Source: Antilocapra americana (taxonomy: Eukaryota; Chordata; Mammalia; Artiodactyla; Antilocapridae). From it: 64,000 bases of DNA. Shown here piece after piece: positions 30,701 to 45,700 of this stretch. The notes below the pieces were generated by a model, which searched no databases, was not told the origin of the DNA, and saw nothing but the letters and a program-made list of their open reading frames with translations. Location: assembly GCA_007570785.1 (NCBI GenBank), contig ML664199.1, forward strand, positions 17,734,957 through 17,798,956, written 5' to 3'. The first letter of the stretch is position 1, and each line of letters opens with the position of its first letter. Position numbers and translations under genes: made by a program.

Positions 30701-33700
30701 TATAACTGAATTTAACGTTTAAGTGAGCAGATATCAAGCATTCTTAACAGCTGCCAATTGCAAATCAAAAATTAAATGCTCTCCTGGTCTTTACAACTTC
30801 TATGGAATCTCTGGCAGAAAGGTTTGAAGCATGACTCCAGTTAGTAAGCCCTTTCCCTCTCACATAGTTTTACAGACTCCTATTGCAAAAGCTAAATATA
30901 ACTTCTGCACTTGAGCAAGTTTACCACAGAGCAAGAGAGTTATTTTGATCCATCACCATCCACCAAGTCAAAAAGAGAAGGGTCGACCTACATTTTAGAA
31001 GAAACTGCTTTAGCAATAAAGATACCCGTACACCATGACAAAATTCAGAAACTAACACACAAGCTAAAAATAAGTCTTAATTTGGTCATAAAGTCACTGA
31101 CAAGGCTGCACTCTAAATCCATAAAGAAAGAAGCCCAAGTCTTCACACCAAGGTGATGTAGGGGGTTCAGATGTCACTAGATCTGCCTCTTGCAGGACAC
31201 TTTCTAAAAGCCAGACGATCCAGGTACAGAGAGAAATGGAGGGAGGCGTCAGCCCTCTGTTGGGGCAGGCTGGTGACACAAAGCATGAGGGAGTCTCGGT
31301 GAGGACGAAGGCAGATACGTGCCTTTACCGCTCAAGAAGCACCTGCAATCCAGCTCCACAAGTAAACATTCCAGGCCAATGCCGCCATGTTCCCCCATTT
31401 TAGGAGAGAAACCCAGAAATTCACATTTTTATGTGCTATCACAGAATTTGCAAATGTTGCAGCTAAGTCTGGAGAAAATTTAACACTTCAGGGCCCAAAA
31501 CAAAAATACTGGGTAAAGGTTTCCAGAGAGGACTCCATCAGAAGAGAAAGGAGTTCAGAGCTAACATCAAGCAATTACACAATTATTGAAACTTATTATG
31601 TAATAACAGCAACTAACAAATTTCTCAGTTAACTTCATCATAACCCCCAAAGCTAAACACTATTATTATCCCCATAAAAGAAAAAATCAAGATAAAAAAA
31701 AGATGAGAGCAAGTTGCCAAAGCAGAGGTGACAGTAATTGCAGGTTCCTCTGACTCCAGAATCTCTGCTCTGCTATACAGGAAAGCCACTTACAGACTGC
31801 ATGCGTGCTAAGTTGCTTTGGTAATGTCTGACTCTCTGCGACCCTATGGACCGTAGGCCGCCAAGCTCTCTTGTCGATGGGATTCTCCAGGCAAGAATAC
31901 TGGAGTGGGTTGCCATGCCCTCCTCCATTTATTAATGGTCATGAATGTGCATGCTGTTATAAAGAAGCAGGGAAAAGTCCAATGAACACTTAAAACCTAC
32001 AAATTCTATGCTATTCCATGGCAAACACTTGGCAACACTGCAGCCAATGCATACTAACTGAGGAAGTCAAAGGCTGACGTCTCTTTAGCAGTAATGAGAC
32101 AGGAGGAAGGCGGGGCAGAGCTCAGTGAAGGTCTGGTAATACTGGAAGAGGGCAAAGGCCACGTCTTGTCTTTTGTCTGAAGGTATAGGGAATTCAATTC
32201 AAGTGTGTGTTACATGTATACCTCACTGAAAACCTCTGTAGATTTTGATGATGTCTCTATGGGGTGAGGAGGCATTTTTAAGGAAAATTGGGGGGGGAGC
32301 GGGTGCAAGACAATTTCAGAAATTACTTTGGCAATTCTTACATTTTCAAACTTTTCCCGCAGTTTTAAACACTGAAAATCATTTGACTTTTGCTATCTTC
32401 AGCCCATTCATTACTAATCACATTTTCACAAGCTCATTTCCTGTCTAAATTTTCTGCGAGCCAAAGGAACCAGAAAGGAAACTGTCAAAATGTGTATGTT
32501 AATAAATGCCTAAGAGCCTGAGGGCTATATTTAATGTTCTTTTGGGTCAGCTATTTCTGGAATTCAGGCCTTTTTTCTCACTTTAAGATTTCAGACACAA
32601 TTCTGGAACATTATGGTTACCTGATGTTCAGACAAATATAGCTAGACATTTTATTACAATTTTATCATATATTTTCCCTGAAAGTCAAATATCTACTTTC
32701 ATAAAGAATCCAGTGTTCATCACGCAAAGTCATGTGACAGAAAAATAAGAACCTCTGCCTAAAACACCTGGTATTAGTATCTGGTAAGAACAGAAACGGT
32801 ATGGACTTAACAGAAGCAGAAGGTGTTAAGCAAAGGTGGCAAGAATACACAGAACTATACAAAAAAGATCTTAATGACCCAGATAACCATGACAGTGTGA
32901 TCACTCACCTAGAGCCAGACATCCTGGAGTGAGAAGTCAAGTGGGCCTTAGAAGCATCATTACAAACAAAGCCAGTGGAGGTGATGGAATTCCGGCTAAG
33001 CTATTTCAAATCCTGAAAGATGATGCTGTGAAAGTGCTGCACTGAAAATGCCAGCAAATTTGGAAAACTCAGCAGTGGCCACAGGACTGGAAAAGGTCAG
33101 TTTTCATTCCAATCCCAAAGAAAGGCAACACCAAAGAATGTTCAAACTACCACACAATTGCACTCATCTCACACACTAGCAAAGTAATGCTCAAAATTCT
33201 CCAAGCGAGATCTCAACAGTACATGAACTGAGAACTTCCAGATGTTCAAGCTGCATTTAGAAAGGGCAGAAGAACCAGAGATGAAATTGCCAACATCCGT
33301 TGGCTCATAGAAAAAGCAACATTGTTTACAATAGCCAGGATATGGAAGCAACCTAGATGCACATCAACTGATGAATGGATAAGAAAGCTGTGGTACATAT
33401 ACACAATGGAATATTACTCAGCATTAAAAAAAAATTCATTTGAATCAGTTCTACTCAGGTGGATGGAACTGGAGCCTATTATCCAGAGTGAAGTAAGCCA
33501 GAAGGAAAAACAAAAGTACAGTATACTAATGCATATATATGGAATTTAGAAAGATGGTAAAGAGAACCCTGCATGCGAGACAGCAAAAGAAACGCAGATG
33601 TATAGAACAGTCTCGTGGACTCTGTGGAAGAGGGCAAGGGTGGGATGATATGGGAGAATGGCATTGAAACATGTTAATTATCATATGTGAGATCAATCGC

Positions 33701-36700
33701 CAGCCCAGGTTTGATGAATCGGGAGGGAGGAGGGAGGAGGGTTCTGGAGGGGGAGCATATGTATACCCATGGCGGATTCATGTCAATGTATGGCAAAACC
33801 AACACAATCAAGTAAAAAAAAAAAAAAAGAAGAAAAAGCAAGAGAATCCCAGAAAAACATCTGCTTCACTGACTACGCTAAAGCCTTTGTCTGTGTGGAT
33901 CACAACTAACTGTGGAAAATTCTTGAAGAGATGGGAATACCAGACCACCTTACCTGCCTCCTGAGAAATCTGTATGCAGGTCAAGAAGCAACAGTTAGAA
34001 CTGGACATGGAACAACAGATTGATTCCAAATTGGGAAAGAAGTACGTCAAAGCTGTACATTGTCACTGTTTATTTAACTTATATGCAGAGTACATCATGT
34101 GAAATGCTGGGGCTGGATGAAGCACAAGTGGAAATCAAGATTACTGGGAGAAATATCAATAATCTCAGATATGCAGATGACACCACCCTTATGGCAGAAA
34201 GCAAAGAGGAACTAAAGAGCCTCTTGATGAAAGTGAAAGAGGAGAGTGAAAAAGCTGGCTTAAAACTCAACATTTAAATAACGAAGATCATGGCATCTGG
34301 TCCCATCACTTCATGGAAAAAAACATGGGAAACAGTGAAAGATTTTATTTTCTTGGGCTCCAACATCACTAGAGATGGTGACTGCAGCCATGAAATTAAA
34401 AGACGCTTGCTCCTTGGAAGAAAAGTTATGACCAACCTAGACAGCATATTAAATACAGAGACGTTACTTTGCGGACCAAGGTACATCTAGTCAAAGCTAT
34501 GGCTTTTCCAGTAGTTGTATGGACGCGAGAGTTGAACTATAAAGAAAACTGAGTGCCAAAGAATTGAACTGTGGTGTTGGAGAAGACTCTTGAGAGTCCC
34601 TTAGACAGCAAGGAAATCAAACCAATCAACCCTAAAGGAAATTGGTCCTGAATATTTACTGGAAAGACTGATGTTGAGGCTGAAACTCCAATACTTTAGC
34701 CACCTGATGATATGAAGACCTGACTCATTTAAAAAGACCCTGATGCTGGAAAAGACTGAAGGCAGGAGGAGAAGGGGATGACAGGGGACGAGATGGTGAG
34801 ATGGCATCACTGACTTGATGGATATGAATCTGAGCAAGCTCTGGGAGCAAGTCATGGACAGGGAAGCCTGGCGTGCTCAGTCCATGGGGTCACAAAGAGT
34901 TGGACACAACTGAGCAACTGAACTGAATTGAAATTACTAGATTTTTTTCTTGGGATCTGAGGTTTCAAAAGGCAGAACCCCCTAGTAAAGCTAAGCCCAT
35001 TGGAGACCTTCACAGGCTTTTCTAATGAAGAGGATGGGAAGAAAACTATAGCCCAGGGTTTACAGGTTAAACCACAACCTTTAAACCCAGTGACTCTCCA
35101 AGCAGTGTTCTTAGAAAAATTAAATCACAATCTCGGGGAATGGGACTCCCACCTCTTCCCCTTCCCAAGTACCATTAAACTGCATAGCTTCCAATGATTG
35201 CAATGCGCAACCAAGACTAAGAACCATTGTTTTAAAGTAAGAGCCCCTATCTAAAAGACCCCTTACACAGGTCAATCACAGAATGAAATTAAACCTTAAC
35301 CAGGTGGTTTAAATTTGTTCAACCATCTTATACTACTGTTCTGGTAGTAATGGGTGTTATTTAAACAAGGTTGACAAATATCACTATGTTAAATAAAGTT
35401 ATCCAGACTCTTTTTGGACTTCTCAGAAACTAATAAGGTAATACACACTAGGCTCTCCAAGAAAAGGACACACACAACTTTCACAGCTTACTTTTACCAG
35501 AGAACCCTCCTCCTTTACCTCCTTTTCTATTAATTCTCTTCCCTTTACCTTATGCCTGGCAATCAACATAACAAACCCACTTTACAACAAATCCCGAGGA
35601 TTGATTAAAACATTTGCCTGTGGTAAAATTTTATACTAATGTTTGAAATAAATCCTACTGAATGGAATTAGAAATATTTTGTCAGTGGTTTTGCCCATAA
35701 TATATGACTAGAATTAGTCTTCTGGCAAATGGACTGTTTCTCAATCTATGGACACCTGAAATCTTTTCTAAGACTTAGAGGCCTGCAGTTAACTGCAAGG
35801 GAACAAAACAAATGCAGCAATTACAGCTGACCTCTGAACACAGGAGTTTGAGCTACATAGGTCCACTTGTCAGCACAGTTTTTTCAGTAATAAATACTAC
35901 AGGATCCTTAGTTGTTTGAACCTGTGAATATGGAACCAGGGAAACTGGAGGAACCGCAGACTGAGGGGCCTTGGGTAAGGAGGAATTGGGGCTGTGGAGA
36001 GCCAGCTGTAAACTGCACACAGATTGTCAACTGTGGGTGTGTGTGTGGGGGGGGGGGGTGTCAATGCTCCTAATCCCCACACTGGTTAAGGATCAACTGT
36101 ACACAAGAATTTAAAAGGAGAAATCTGCAGGATGTGTCTTATTTTTATTTGTCCAAGTCAACCACCAAAAGGGAGATCTAGGCCAGGCACACCGATAACC
36201 ACCATCTCATGTCAAACCTTTTCCAACAGGTCTGATGAACCTTGGGGTTTGGTCATTTCTTCAGAATAACGCATAGAATAGCCAGCCCCTCTCACACACT
36301 TCCAAAAATATGATAGTAAGAAAGGAGAAGAAAAATTTCACATGCTAAGAATAATGACTCTAAATTCTATAATTTCTGAGGAAGAAGGTTTCAAATAAAA
36401 GTAGTGGTAATTATGACCCAGAATCTAGAAATGTAGATTATATAAATTTGAGGGCATGAAACACTTACAAAGATAGTGACTTATAGAGAAACGTCTTTCA
36501 AATTTTAAAAAGCTATTATTTTAAATAAGCCACAGAGCTTGATGCAATGTCTATTTTTTAAATGAAAACAAAAATTATAAATGAGACTACTTCCTTCTGT
36601 ATTTTCTTAAAATTAATGTGGTGTCCATTTTCCTAGCTATGAATGATATAAAATAAAAGTAATCCCAATCAAAAGCTGGTTCTTATAAATTTTTTAAAAA

Positions 36701-39700
36701 CTCTGTTACTTAACAAGATAAATTCATTTGGAAACTGCAGAGACCGGGGCTATTTATTAGCAAACTTTCCAAATTTAAAATGTGAATAAAAGGAAATACG
36801 ATCAATTTAACAAAGCAAATTGCTTTTTCCTTTACATTGAAGAAGAGGAAGGAAAAAAAAGATCTGAAAAAAACATTTTTGCTTGCATTAGGGAGGAAGA
36901 AGATGATTCTCCCACCAACTGCTGTGGCTAAAAGGCAAAGGGTAAACGAGTCAGAGGGAAAATAATCTTTTTTAAAATGCTCTCTATATGAATAAAAACT
37001 ATGGGAGTGAGAGTGGCAAACACTCAAGGAACTCCCTCTAGAAAAGGAATACTATTACGTCATTTTAAAGAGAGACAAAAGTGCTTTGTTTTCCTCAGCT
37101 TTTCTCAGTAAGACATATTAAGCAAGTATCCTGTGTTTCTATAGTTTCCTTATTCAGTGAAAACAAGTGGAATCTATACTACCCATACACAATGATGTAA
37201 GAAAAGGTTTAACTGAAGTACCCAATGTACAGCAGAACCACAAAGTTTATCAGGGAAGACCCTCCATGTATATTATTTGTATTGCAAGAATAAGTCAGAC
37301 ACCCTGCCTTAGTCCTTGCCTCAACAGATTTTGAGACCTAAATGCAAGGATCATTCAGAGTATTAATACAAATGTTATTTGGAGCCCTGAATAAATTTGC
37401 CTCAGCAGAAGTCACCAAGCAGCTTTCCTTGAGCTCTGGGCTTGCCAAAAAACATTAATTTGGAAAACCATTCAAAAAAATTTTCTCTTTCCTAATCCTT
37501 AAGGAGAAGCAGTAGTAAACTAGGCTCCTAATTCAACTGCTTTTTTCCTCCCAATATTAAGAAACAATATTTTTAAAATAAAATTTCATAAAATTTAAGC
37601 GTTCCAAAAAGTAACATATCTCATTATATGCCACTTCCTATTACCTTCCAATTAGCAAAATCACTTTAGGCAAGAATTTACCAAGTTCAGATTCTTTCAT
37701 TTATGTTAGCTTCCTCATTAAAAAAACCCAGGGTAATTTTTAAAATGAAATTTAACAGCAAAAATAAATCATCTCATAATATAAAAGTATTTATTAATAA
37801 AAAATTATAAAAAATTTATTAATAAAATTTATAAGTATTTATTAATAAAATTTCCTCTTACTCTACTCTCAAATATCTGTGCAAATCAGATTTTAAAGGT
37901 TTTCTAAAGTATTTAATCAGTCCTCCTGTAATATTTTCTCACTTCCCTAGCCTTTGCAAATATTTCCACACCTACATAACTGTCTACACAGAGAACTGTG
38001 TATAGATGACGATATACTCTGAAAGAGTAAGATTTCAACTGATTAAAGACAAGGGGAAACTTGAAGCCCTAATTTGTAAGAACTAGAAAACAATCAGTTC
38101 AATTTGTTTTAAATAGTTTTCTTCAAGAATGCCTCTTCTCTGAAGAAAAATGTTAGACATGCCTGACTGCCTTCACTGTTACACAGTGCAAACATGAGGA
38201 CTTTTAGTTTATATCTGTTGCAGTTTTTATTAAGTATATAAAAAAAATGATCCTCAATCCAGCTTCATGATGCCTTTATTCGAAGCCCTCTCCGCTCCCC
38301 CTCAACAATTTTTGACTGCCAAATTCAGAGACGGCCCTACGCTGTTTGAACCTGTGTCACTCTTCAGTGTTTCCTCTCAACCAGCTCCTACCCACCAAAC
38401 CCTTCACTTTGAACTGCACTGCTGCTGCTGCTGCTGCTGCTGCGTCGCTCAGTCCTGTCGACTCTGTGCGACCCCACAGACCGCGGCCCACCAGGCTCCT
38501 CCATCCCTGGATTCTCCAGGCAAGAACGCTGCAGTGGGGTGCCATTGCCTTCTCCGACACCAGCGCATTCCCCTCAATAATTTTTCAAACGTGTTCTACC
38601 CCCAGTAGTCAAGCTATTCACTGCAAATATCACTTCAATGAATAGAAACTGGTTTCTTCCAGGACCCATGAGTACAAGGTTGTATTTGATTTGCTCCCAA
38701 ATATTATTTGTTTCCTCTTGATATTAATCAAAGATCCCAATGATATAACCATGATCTTTTTATTTACAGACTAACATAAGATTATCTTAAAGCACTACTA
38801 CAGAATGCAAGCACTCTACACAAAAGAGATAATAAATAATAAAAGGAAACTCAATTTTTTACCACTCATGTTATTAGTAACTGAGGTTCCAAGTCTTAAT
38901 AAACTGAGAGAAGCACACAGCTGAAAAAAATGTCCATTACTGGCCTATTAAGGCTAAGATACATGTTAAAAGCATTTGAGCATTTAAACCTATCCTGACC
39001 ACTACAGAAATTGTTTTGCCAAAGGTAAAGGCCCAGTCGTCCTACTGCTATGACATCCTTGGACATCAAATTGCAAACCTGTACATATCTCTTGGAAAAG
39101 AGAAACTGTGGTTAATTACTACCATAGTACATCTCTACCCAGGCTTAGATAGGAAACAAGTCTGTCTTAAATCACAGGCAGTAATACACAAAATACAGAC
39201 AGTAGGTTCTAGACAAAGGAAAAGTACTGCAGTCCCAGTTCTTGGGGTTCACATTATGTGACCAATTTAGTGCTCATTTAGAATCAGTCTGAACTCTGGC
39301 AAGCTTATTTACAAGGTGAGACTAATAGCTGCTATGCAGCAAGATCCAAAAACTAAATTCCAAAGATTACCAACTGTGATTAAAGTGTTTCAGAATATTA
39401 ACACTTTTCAAGAAAACATTCAAAAAAATGTAGGGATATGAAATAGCTTATATGTATATATGAATTACACACAAGCTAAGAAATTAAGTGCCAGACTCTA
39501 AAACAAGTCAAACCAGATGAAATAATATTTGGCATTAATCTACTAGATAATCTTTATTCTTACAGCCAAAATTCTCACTTTTAATCTTTATGATTTCCAA
39601 AACTTAGAATTTATATCATTTTCTTTTAAAAAGGAATTGCCTTTCCTCCATCTTAAATATTTTATTTGACTCTGAATTTCAGAACAGAAGTTTACAGTAA

Positions 39701-42700
39701 TGATTTCATTACATCTTTATCATTTACTTTAATATAGAAAACAGTTTTACTCTCTTAACTCTGATGTTAAATTCTGGGTATGTCAAAAAATGGAAAGTAA
39801 ATAAACTTACCTTCAGAGAATCAACTAAATCATCAACTAAGAAGAGGCGTCTGAGCTCTTTTATTGTGCAGTTCACATGACCAAGAGCAGAATTACTGTA
39901 CTTCTGAACCAACTCCTCAGATATAGCAACTTCAGATTCCAAATATGCCCTAGAAAAGAAGACACATCTTAACTGTAACTGACTGGAATGATTTTGTGCG
40001 CATGTCAATCAACTGACAAGTAGATATCCATAAAAGAGCACATTAATAAAATATTTTACTAGAGAAGAGTACTCCTTCCAAATTAATAAGCACAATGTAA
40101 AAACTCACCAAGCATGGGGTGTTTAATTGATAAGGCAGGTATAGAAAACAAGCATATGCTTTGAAGTCAGACCTATCTGAGCTTGAATGTTAAGCTCTAC
40201 CACTTACCTGGTTGTGTAACTTTACAAGTTAATTAGTCATCCCCTTAACTCAGTTTCCTCATTTTATACAACAGAGATTATCTTGAGATTTCAATGAGTA
40301 AAGTGCTTATTTAACACAATCAAGGACAAAAAAGCACTCAATTAATGGTAGTTATTATTGTGGATTTGGTTTTTTCAGGTGGACAAAATGTTATCAACTT
40401 ATCCTAACAAAGATCCTATTCCTTTCTAAATAACTACATTCTCTTCACCTAATCTTCAGGGGAAAGAAAGTGAAGTTGAACAGATCAGTCAGTCCGACTC
40501 TCTGAGACCCCATGGACTGTAGCCTACCAGGTTCCTCTGTCCATGCTATTTTCCAGGCAAGAATACTGGAATGAAAACACCAATAAATCAAGCCCCGGAC
40601 TGTTCATTCAGGTGCTCCAATCTACAAAAATTTATTAATTCAGGTGAAATAGCTGGAATTGTCAAATTTAAGAAGACAACTGTAATGGGGAAAAACAGTC
40701 AAGTCAGCAGGAATTGTTTCATTATTGTTTCAAACATCTTGGAACAATCAGAAGTGTTACTCTCTCTTATCTGTTGGGAGCAGCTCCTTATCCAGTCCCT
40801 CTCAAAAACTCCCCATGTCTGTAGACACTAGTTACACTGGAAATTACAGCCCTCTCTAGTAATTCCTTGTCTCCTAATGTTACTCCTGCAATATGCCCAA
40901 ATACATCTCCTTGTTTTTATTCACTATACTATCACTATAATTTAAGTGGATTTACTTGGATTCTTTTTTTTTTTTTTTTGAGCTATACTAGATGGTGCTC
41001 TTTAGGCTGAACTCAGGTAGGAATCGGAAGACCTGATACCACCTAGGTATTTAAACTTGCAAAGGAATGTGACTTCTCTGGGTAATGGTTCCAACTCTAC
41101 AAAATTAGAGAAACAGATTTCCTGAATCCATTCAAACTCAAACATTCTATGATTCTGACTTTCCAACCCTGAATGTTTCCAATCTTCTTTCTCACTACTA
41201 TGCTGTAGTTCAAAATTGAGCCATTCATCAAACGTTCTTCACCTCATGCTCTTTTCCCAATCCACCTCTCTTCTCACCTCTGGCAAGGGCGCACCCAAAT
41301 CCCACCCATACACGAAAGCCTCTCCCGCACCCTACTGTGTAAGTCAGATAATGCTTTCTTCTGTATTATTCTGTATTATTCTTATAGTAATTATCACATC
41401 CATCCTGAAATACAGACCATGTGTATACTTGTACATTTTTTTTCTACTACAGTATAAACTGTCAAGGACTAGGAACATTATCTTTATTAGTACAATGTCC
41501 AGCACAGGACAACTATTATTTCAGTTCACTTCACTCAGTCATGTCCAACTCTTTGCAATCCCACGGACTGCAGCACGCCAGGCTTCCCAGTCCATCATTA
41601 TTCATTGGCCACTCTTTCCCAAAGACCATAGGTAATGCATATCAACTGTATGATATTAACTTTACTAACGTGATTGGAGAACTTGGAAAACTGTCCAAAA
41701 GGCGGTTAAATTGGCATGTTAGCTGAATTTACTTTATGACTATAAAAGGCCTTTGGGCTAATGATAATGTTTCATTAGTTCCTTTTAAAATCTTCTTTAA
41801 AATCAAACAATATGTAAAATGTATAGATAATTTAGAATTGTTGGCCTGACAATGTTTTTATGTATTTCAGTGTAACTAATTAAAAATCATACTCCTTTAT
41901 GATTTGTGGCATCATATAACTCTGCTGTTTTGAAGTTGCAATTTCATATTACTGAATTCATAGTTTGTTTCCTCTGTAAAATGTAGAAACATCTAGTCTC
42001 ATAGTCTCATGAAAACTGGGAACCTGAAATTAGGACAACAGTAGTGTTAAGTGGTAGAAACTGGTTAAGTCTGAGATAAAAGACTCATTTAAAAATATGA
42101 AAACTTAGTGACTGTCGGGGCCAGGTGAGGAGCAGCTATAGTATGTACAAAATGTCTTTTGAGTGTAACGAAAATATCTGGAATGAGATGGTGATGGTAG
42201 TACAATCCTATGAATATACGGAAAACCACTGAATTTTACAGTATGTTAATTATATTTATCTCAATTTTTAAAGGAAGGAATGAGGGTGGGAACGTGCTGA
42301 GCCTGAAGTGAGATCAGAAGATCCAAGCTGAGGTGCGTCCACCCCATTAGCAACCAGAGATATAATGCTAGTGTACTTTTCAAAATAAGGTAAGAAGATG
42401 ATAATTTACAGACAAGAAAATGGTGAAATAAAGGAATTCTCCAAAGGATAATACCAAAGTAATGCCTTAGGGAAGGAGTAGAAGAAACTAGATAGAGTAG
42501 GAAGGAGTGGTAAGAATAAACACAGACAAAGTGAGGAAGCACAATGGAAAAGCATAATATCAGATAGCATAAAAAGTAATCAATAAAGAAAATATAACTC
42601 TTGCCAATCCCAAACATGTTAAAAAGACATAGCTTCCTTAAAAATAAAATTAAGTAACCAACACCTACCTCTAATAAGTAAATATTCCTAACGTGGTGGA

Positions 42701-45700
42701 GCTAGGCTATGGCTAACGATACATAAACCCAGTCTTTTCCATCATGAGCCTATTAAATGACCATTAGGAAATCTCAAAAGCAGATGCTTTAGGTATAGCT
42801 TTTTAGCAAAAATTTGCAATTATCTTTTAGCAGTTAAAAAAACAAAAGGATGCCTGTAACTCTACAAATAGCAGAAATCAGTCTCAGTCAATACTGAGAC
42901 TGTAGTGCTGCCAATGTGTGCCTTGTTTTCCAAACATCTCACCTGAATGGGTGGCCTTCATCAGATTTCTGGATAGCTTGGATCACACCCTTATATATCC
43001 TAAAGCTGATAGTCACCGAGAGCAGGGCCAAGGCAATGTAGGCCGTTACACTCACAATGCTGAATACTGTCAGTGAGAGCAGCAGGAATAAGCTGGCACC
43101 AAACACCACTCCAGTCTTCTTAATGTCTCTCCAGTAGAGGAGGTCAACAACTAAAGATGTAAAAAGAAGAGATCTGAAATTAGAACATTACCTTACCTAT
43201 TTTTATTTGCCACATTTTTATTTACCTACAAAAGTAAAATGGCCTTAAATATACATATTTATGTACATATATATTTAAATAATAGAAAAAATATCTTAAC
43301 ACAGAAAAACTACTAACCCTGAGCATGCTAAGAAATTAAAACTTTACTAAAAACTACACAGGTGAGTTTCACGGCTCTGCTTTTACGAGATCTTTGAGAA
43401 ACTTCACAAAACTGAAACCTAACCTGGCTATCACTGAAACAAACATTTCCTACAAAACTAATAACAGAGGGAAATAGCCTTTACATTACCCAGAAAGCTA
43501 TTTCCCTCTAGGAGCAGGTAAATGCAATGCCATAAAACTTTAGGTGTCAAAGAAAAAACCATGTTACACTATTATATAATGTTTATTAATAGTAAGGAGT
43601 CGGACAAAGCCTAACCTAGCATGTCTGCTCTTGGCCCGTGGTCATAGGCCGCCGTGGGGATCGAATAACCAGGGGCCTGTGGTCTCAGGATCAGGTTATG
43701 TACAACCCAAGGAGAACATAATGATGTACAACCCTCCTCTGTAGGAGGCCCAAGAGCTCTTGAACTCACAGGCTAAACATAGTTCATCCCTTTCTGGATT
43801 GTGGACAGTTGGGATCGGGGAGCGTTCTTATAGTAAAGTAAATATGGATATACTCTTGAGTGTATTTTTAAATAGTTAATTTTTAAGATGAAGGAGGCAA
43901 TAAAGAAAAATCACATCTAGGGGCTACTTCAGTCTTGATCCCCAGGCCCTCTAATGTGTTTGAACTTTAGTGTTAAAAGTACTTTTGTGGGAAAATTTAT
44001 GTATATGAACTACAAAGTGTTAGATATTATTATGAAGCCCTACATTCCTATTAGTATCATATGAGCACTGATAAAGATATTTTAAATGCCCATAAGTGTG
44101 CTGCACATACCAAGGGTTCAAAATTTATTATGTTTAAGGAACATCTATTCCACCCTCCTAAATATGATCTGATTTGAATGCTATTAATTTAACATCCTAT
44201 ATATGATTTACAGCTTTGTTTTCAAACTCTGATTTCAACTATTAAAGTTTCTCTATTTCGAGTTTGCTCCAACTCTGCCTAAAACACCCACATCAGTTTT
44301 GCTCTATTCAACTAGTTTCAACTACTATGCCAATATACTAGCACAACTGCGACCTGACCAGAACCTGAATTAGTGCATCTACACCATGAGTAACAAACAC
44401 TGAATAAAGAAATAGCAGTAATGCTAATAGCTTTCTGACATTCAGCACTCACTCACTGAGCTGATATATTAAAAAAAAAAAAAAAAAAACCCAAAAACTC
44501 AACCTAGTAGAATGAATTTAAAAACCTGAAAATGGGACATGGACTTTTTCTTTAAGCCCTGTCCAATTCTAAAACACTATAATTCTAGGAAGATGATAAG
44601 ACACATAAAAACAATACCAGTAAATTTTAAAACAAATACCATACCATTCTGAGAATTTAGAAAAGGAAAAAGACTGGAGGAAATTTTAAAAGACTTTGTG
44701 AAAGAGACAGATATCAAGCTGAGTCTTGAAGAATGGGGTATGCATCTAGAAAACCTACAGGCACGGGGCTCATTTGAAGTCTCTGCTAGCAACAATTCTA
44801 ACCAGTGCAGTTCTCTTTCTTTCAGCAAGAGGTAGGGAAAGCAGTAGCAAAGTTAGCCTTTGGTACCATTCTTTCCTGGAGGCTCCCCCTGTGCCCCACA
44901 ATAGTAGCTTATCTAAGACAGACACAATAGGAGTTTATACAGACAAAGCACTTAGACTCCAGAGTCAATCACCTAGTTCCATAACATACTAGTTATGTGA
45001 CTACAGGCAAGTCATTAAATCACTCTACACTTCACCTTCCTCTATAAAATATGTATACAAATAGGAATGATTTTACTGAGATCATTACTAACTTTACCGA
45101 GATGTTGTAAGGATTAAGTGAGATAATGAATTAACAAAATTCTTCATCAGTAAGATAAGAATAGAATACATTTAATACAGTATATAACATAAAATAAATA
45201 TTTCTTAATAACTGTCAAAGCTATTATTTTTTTTATTATTATAAATGCCACCATATCATTATTACCTTCTTATTCAGGTTTTTAAATAATAAATACACAG
45301 AGAAAAAGAAAATGTCAACCTATGAGTAACTCTGGGCTTTCCAGATGGCACTAGAGGTAAAGAACCCGCCTGCCAATGCAGGAGACATAAGAGACTTGGG
45401 TTCCATCCCTAGGTTGGGAGATCCCCTGGAGGAGGGCACAGCAATTCACTCTAGTGTTCTTGTCTGGAGAATCCCATGGAAAGAGGAGCCTAGTGGGCTA
45501 TGGTCCACAAGGCTGCAAAGAGTTGGACATGACCAAAGCAACTTAGCACACGTTGCTGTGTTATATCACACACGTCACTTTATAAATCACCCGGAAAAGG
45601 ATTTTATAACATACCTAAGTTTTCTTCATTACAGGGCAAATACAAGTTGATAACCTAGATGCATAAGCAAGTAAACAACCCCAATCTATTTTTATATGAA

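Larger units (their letters stand above)
29113..39810 (-). other. RTN4: RTN4 intron (10.7 kb), rich in BovB, L1 and Bov-tA
   Basis: Holds a MIR (29625-29765), a MER20-like MITE (30241-30410), two short Bov-tA pieces, a BovB LINE with a nested L1 (32783-34925), a GT/poly-G tract, and a BOV-A2 with (CTG)8. The stretch 36160-38400 is AT-rich without a clear young repeat, and 38600-39800 is unique-looking. No exon is expected between ...DDLVDSLK and FAVLMWV. Confidence 0.75.
39950..42942 (-). other. RTN4: RTN4 intron (3.0 kb)
   Basis: Contains a MIR (40155-40356), two Bov-tA pieces (40462-40573 and 41522-41597), a T-run at about 40963-40979 and an old L1 3' UTR-like piece (42080-42275). The rest is AT-rich unique sequence. 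Confidence 0.7.

Noticed and set aside
30911..31156. 81-codon frame, lysine-rich
   Set aside because: No family resemblance, AT-rich intronic sequence, no poly(A) tail or duplication to suggest a retrocopy.
34020..34277. Frame containing a YADDT reverse-transcriptase motif as a possible gene
   Set aside because: It is part of a dead BovB element with stops and frameshifts on both sides.
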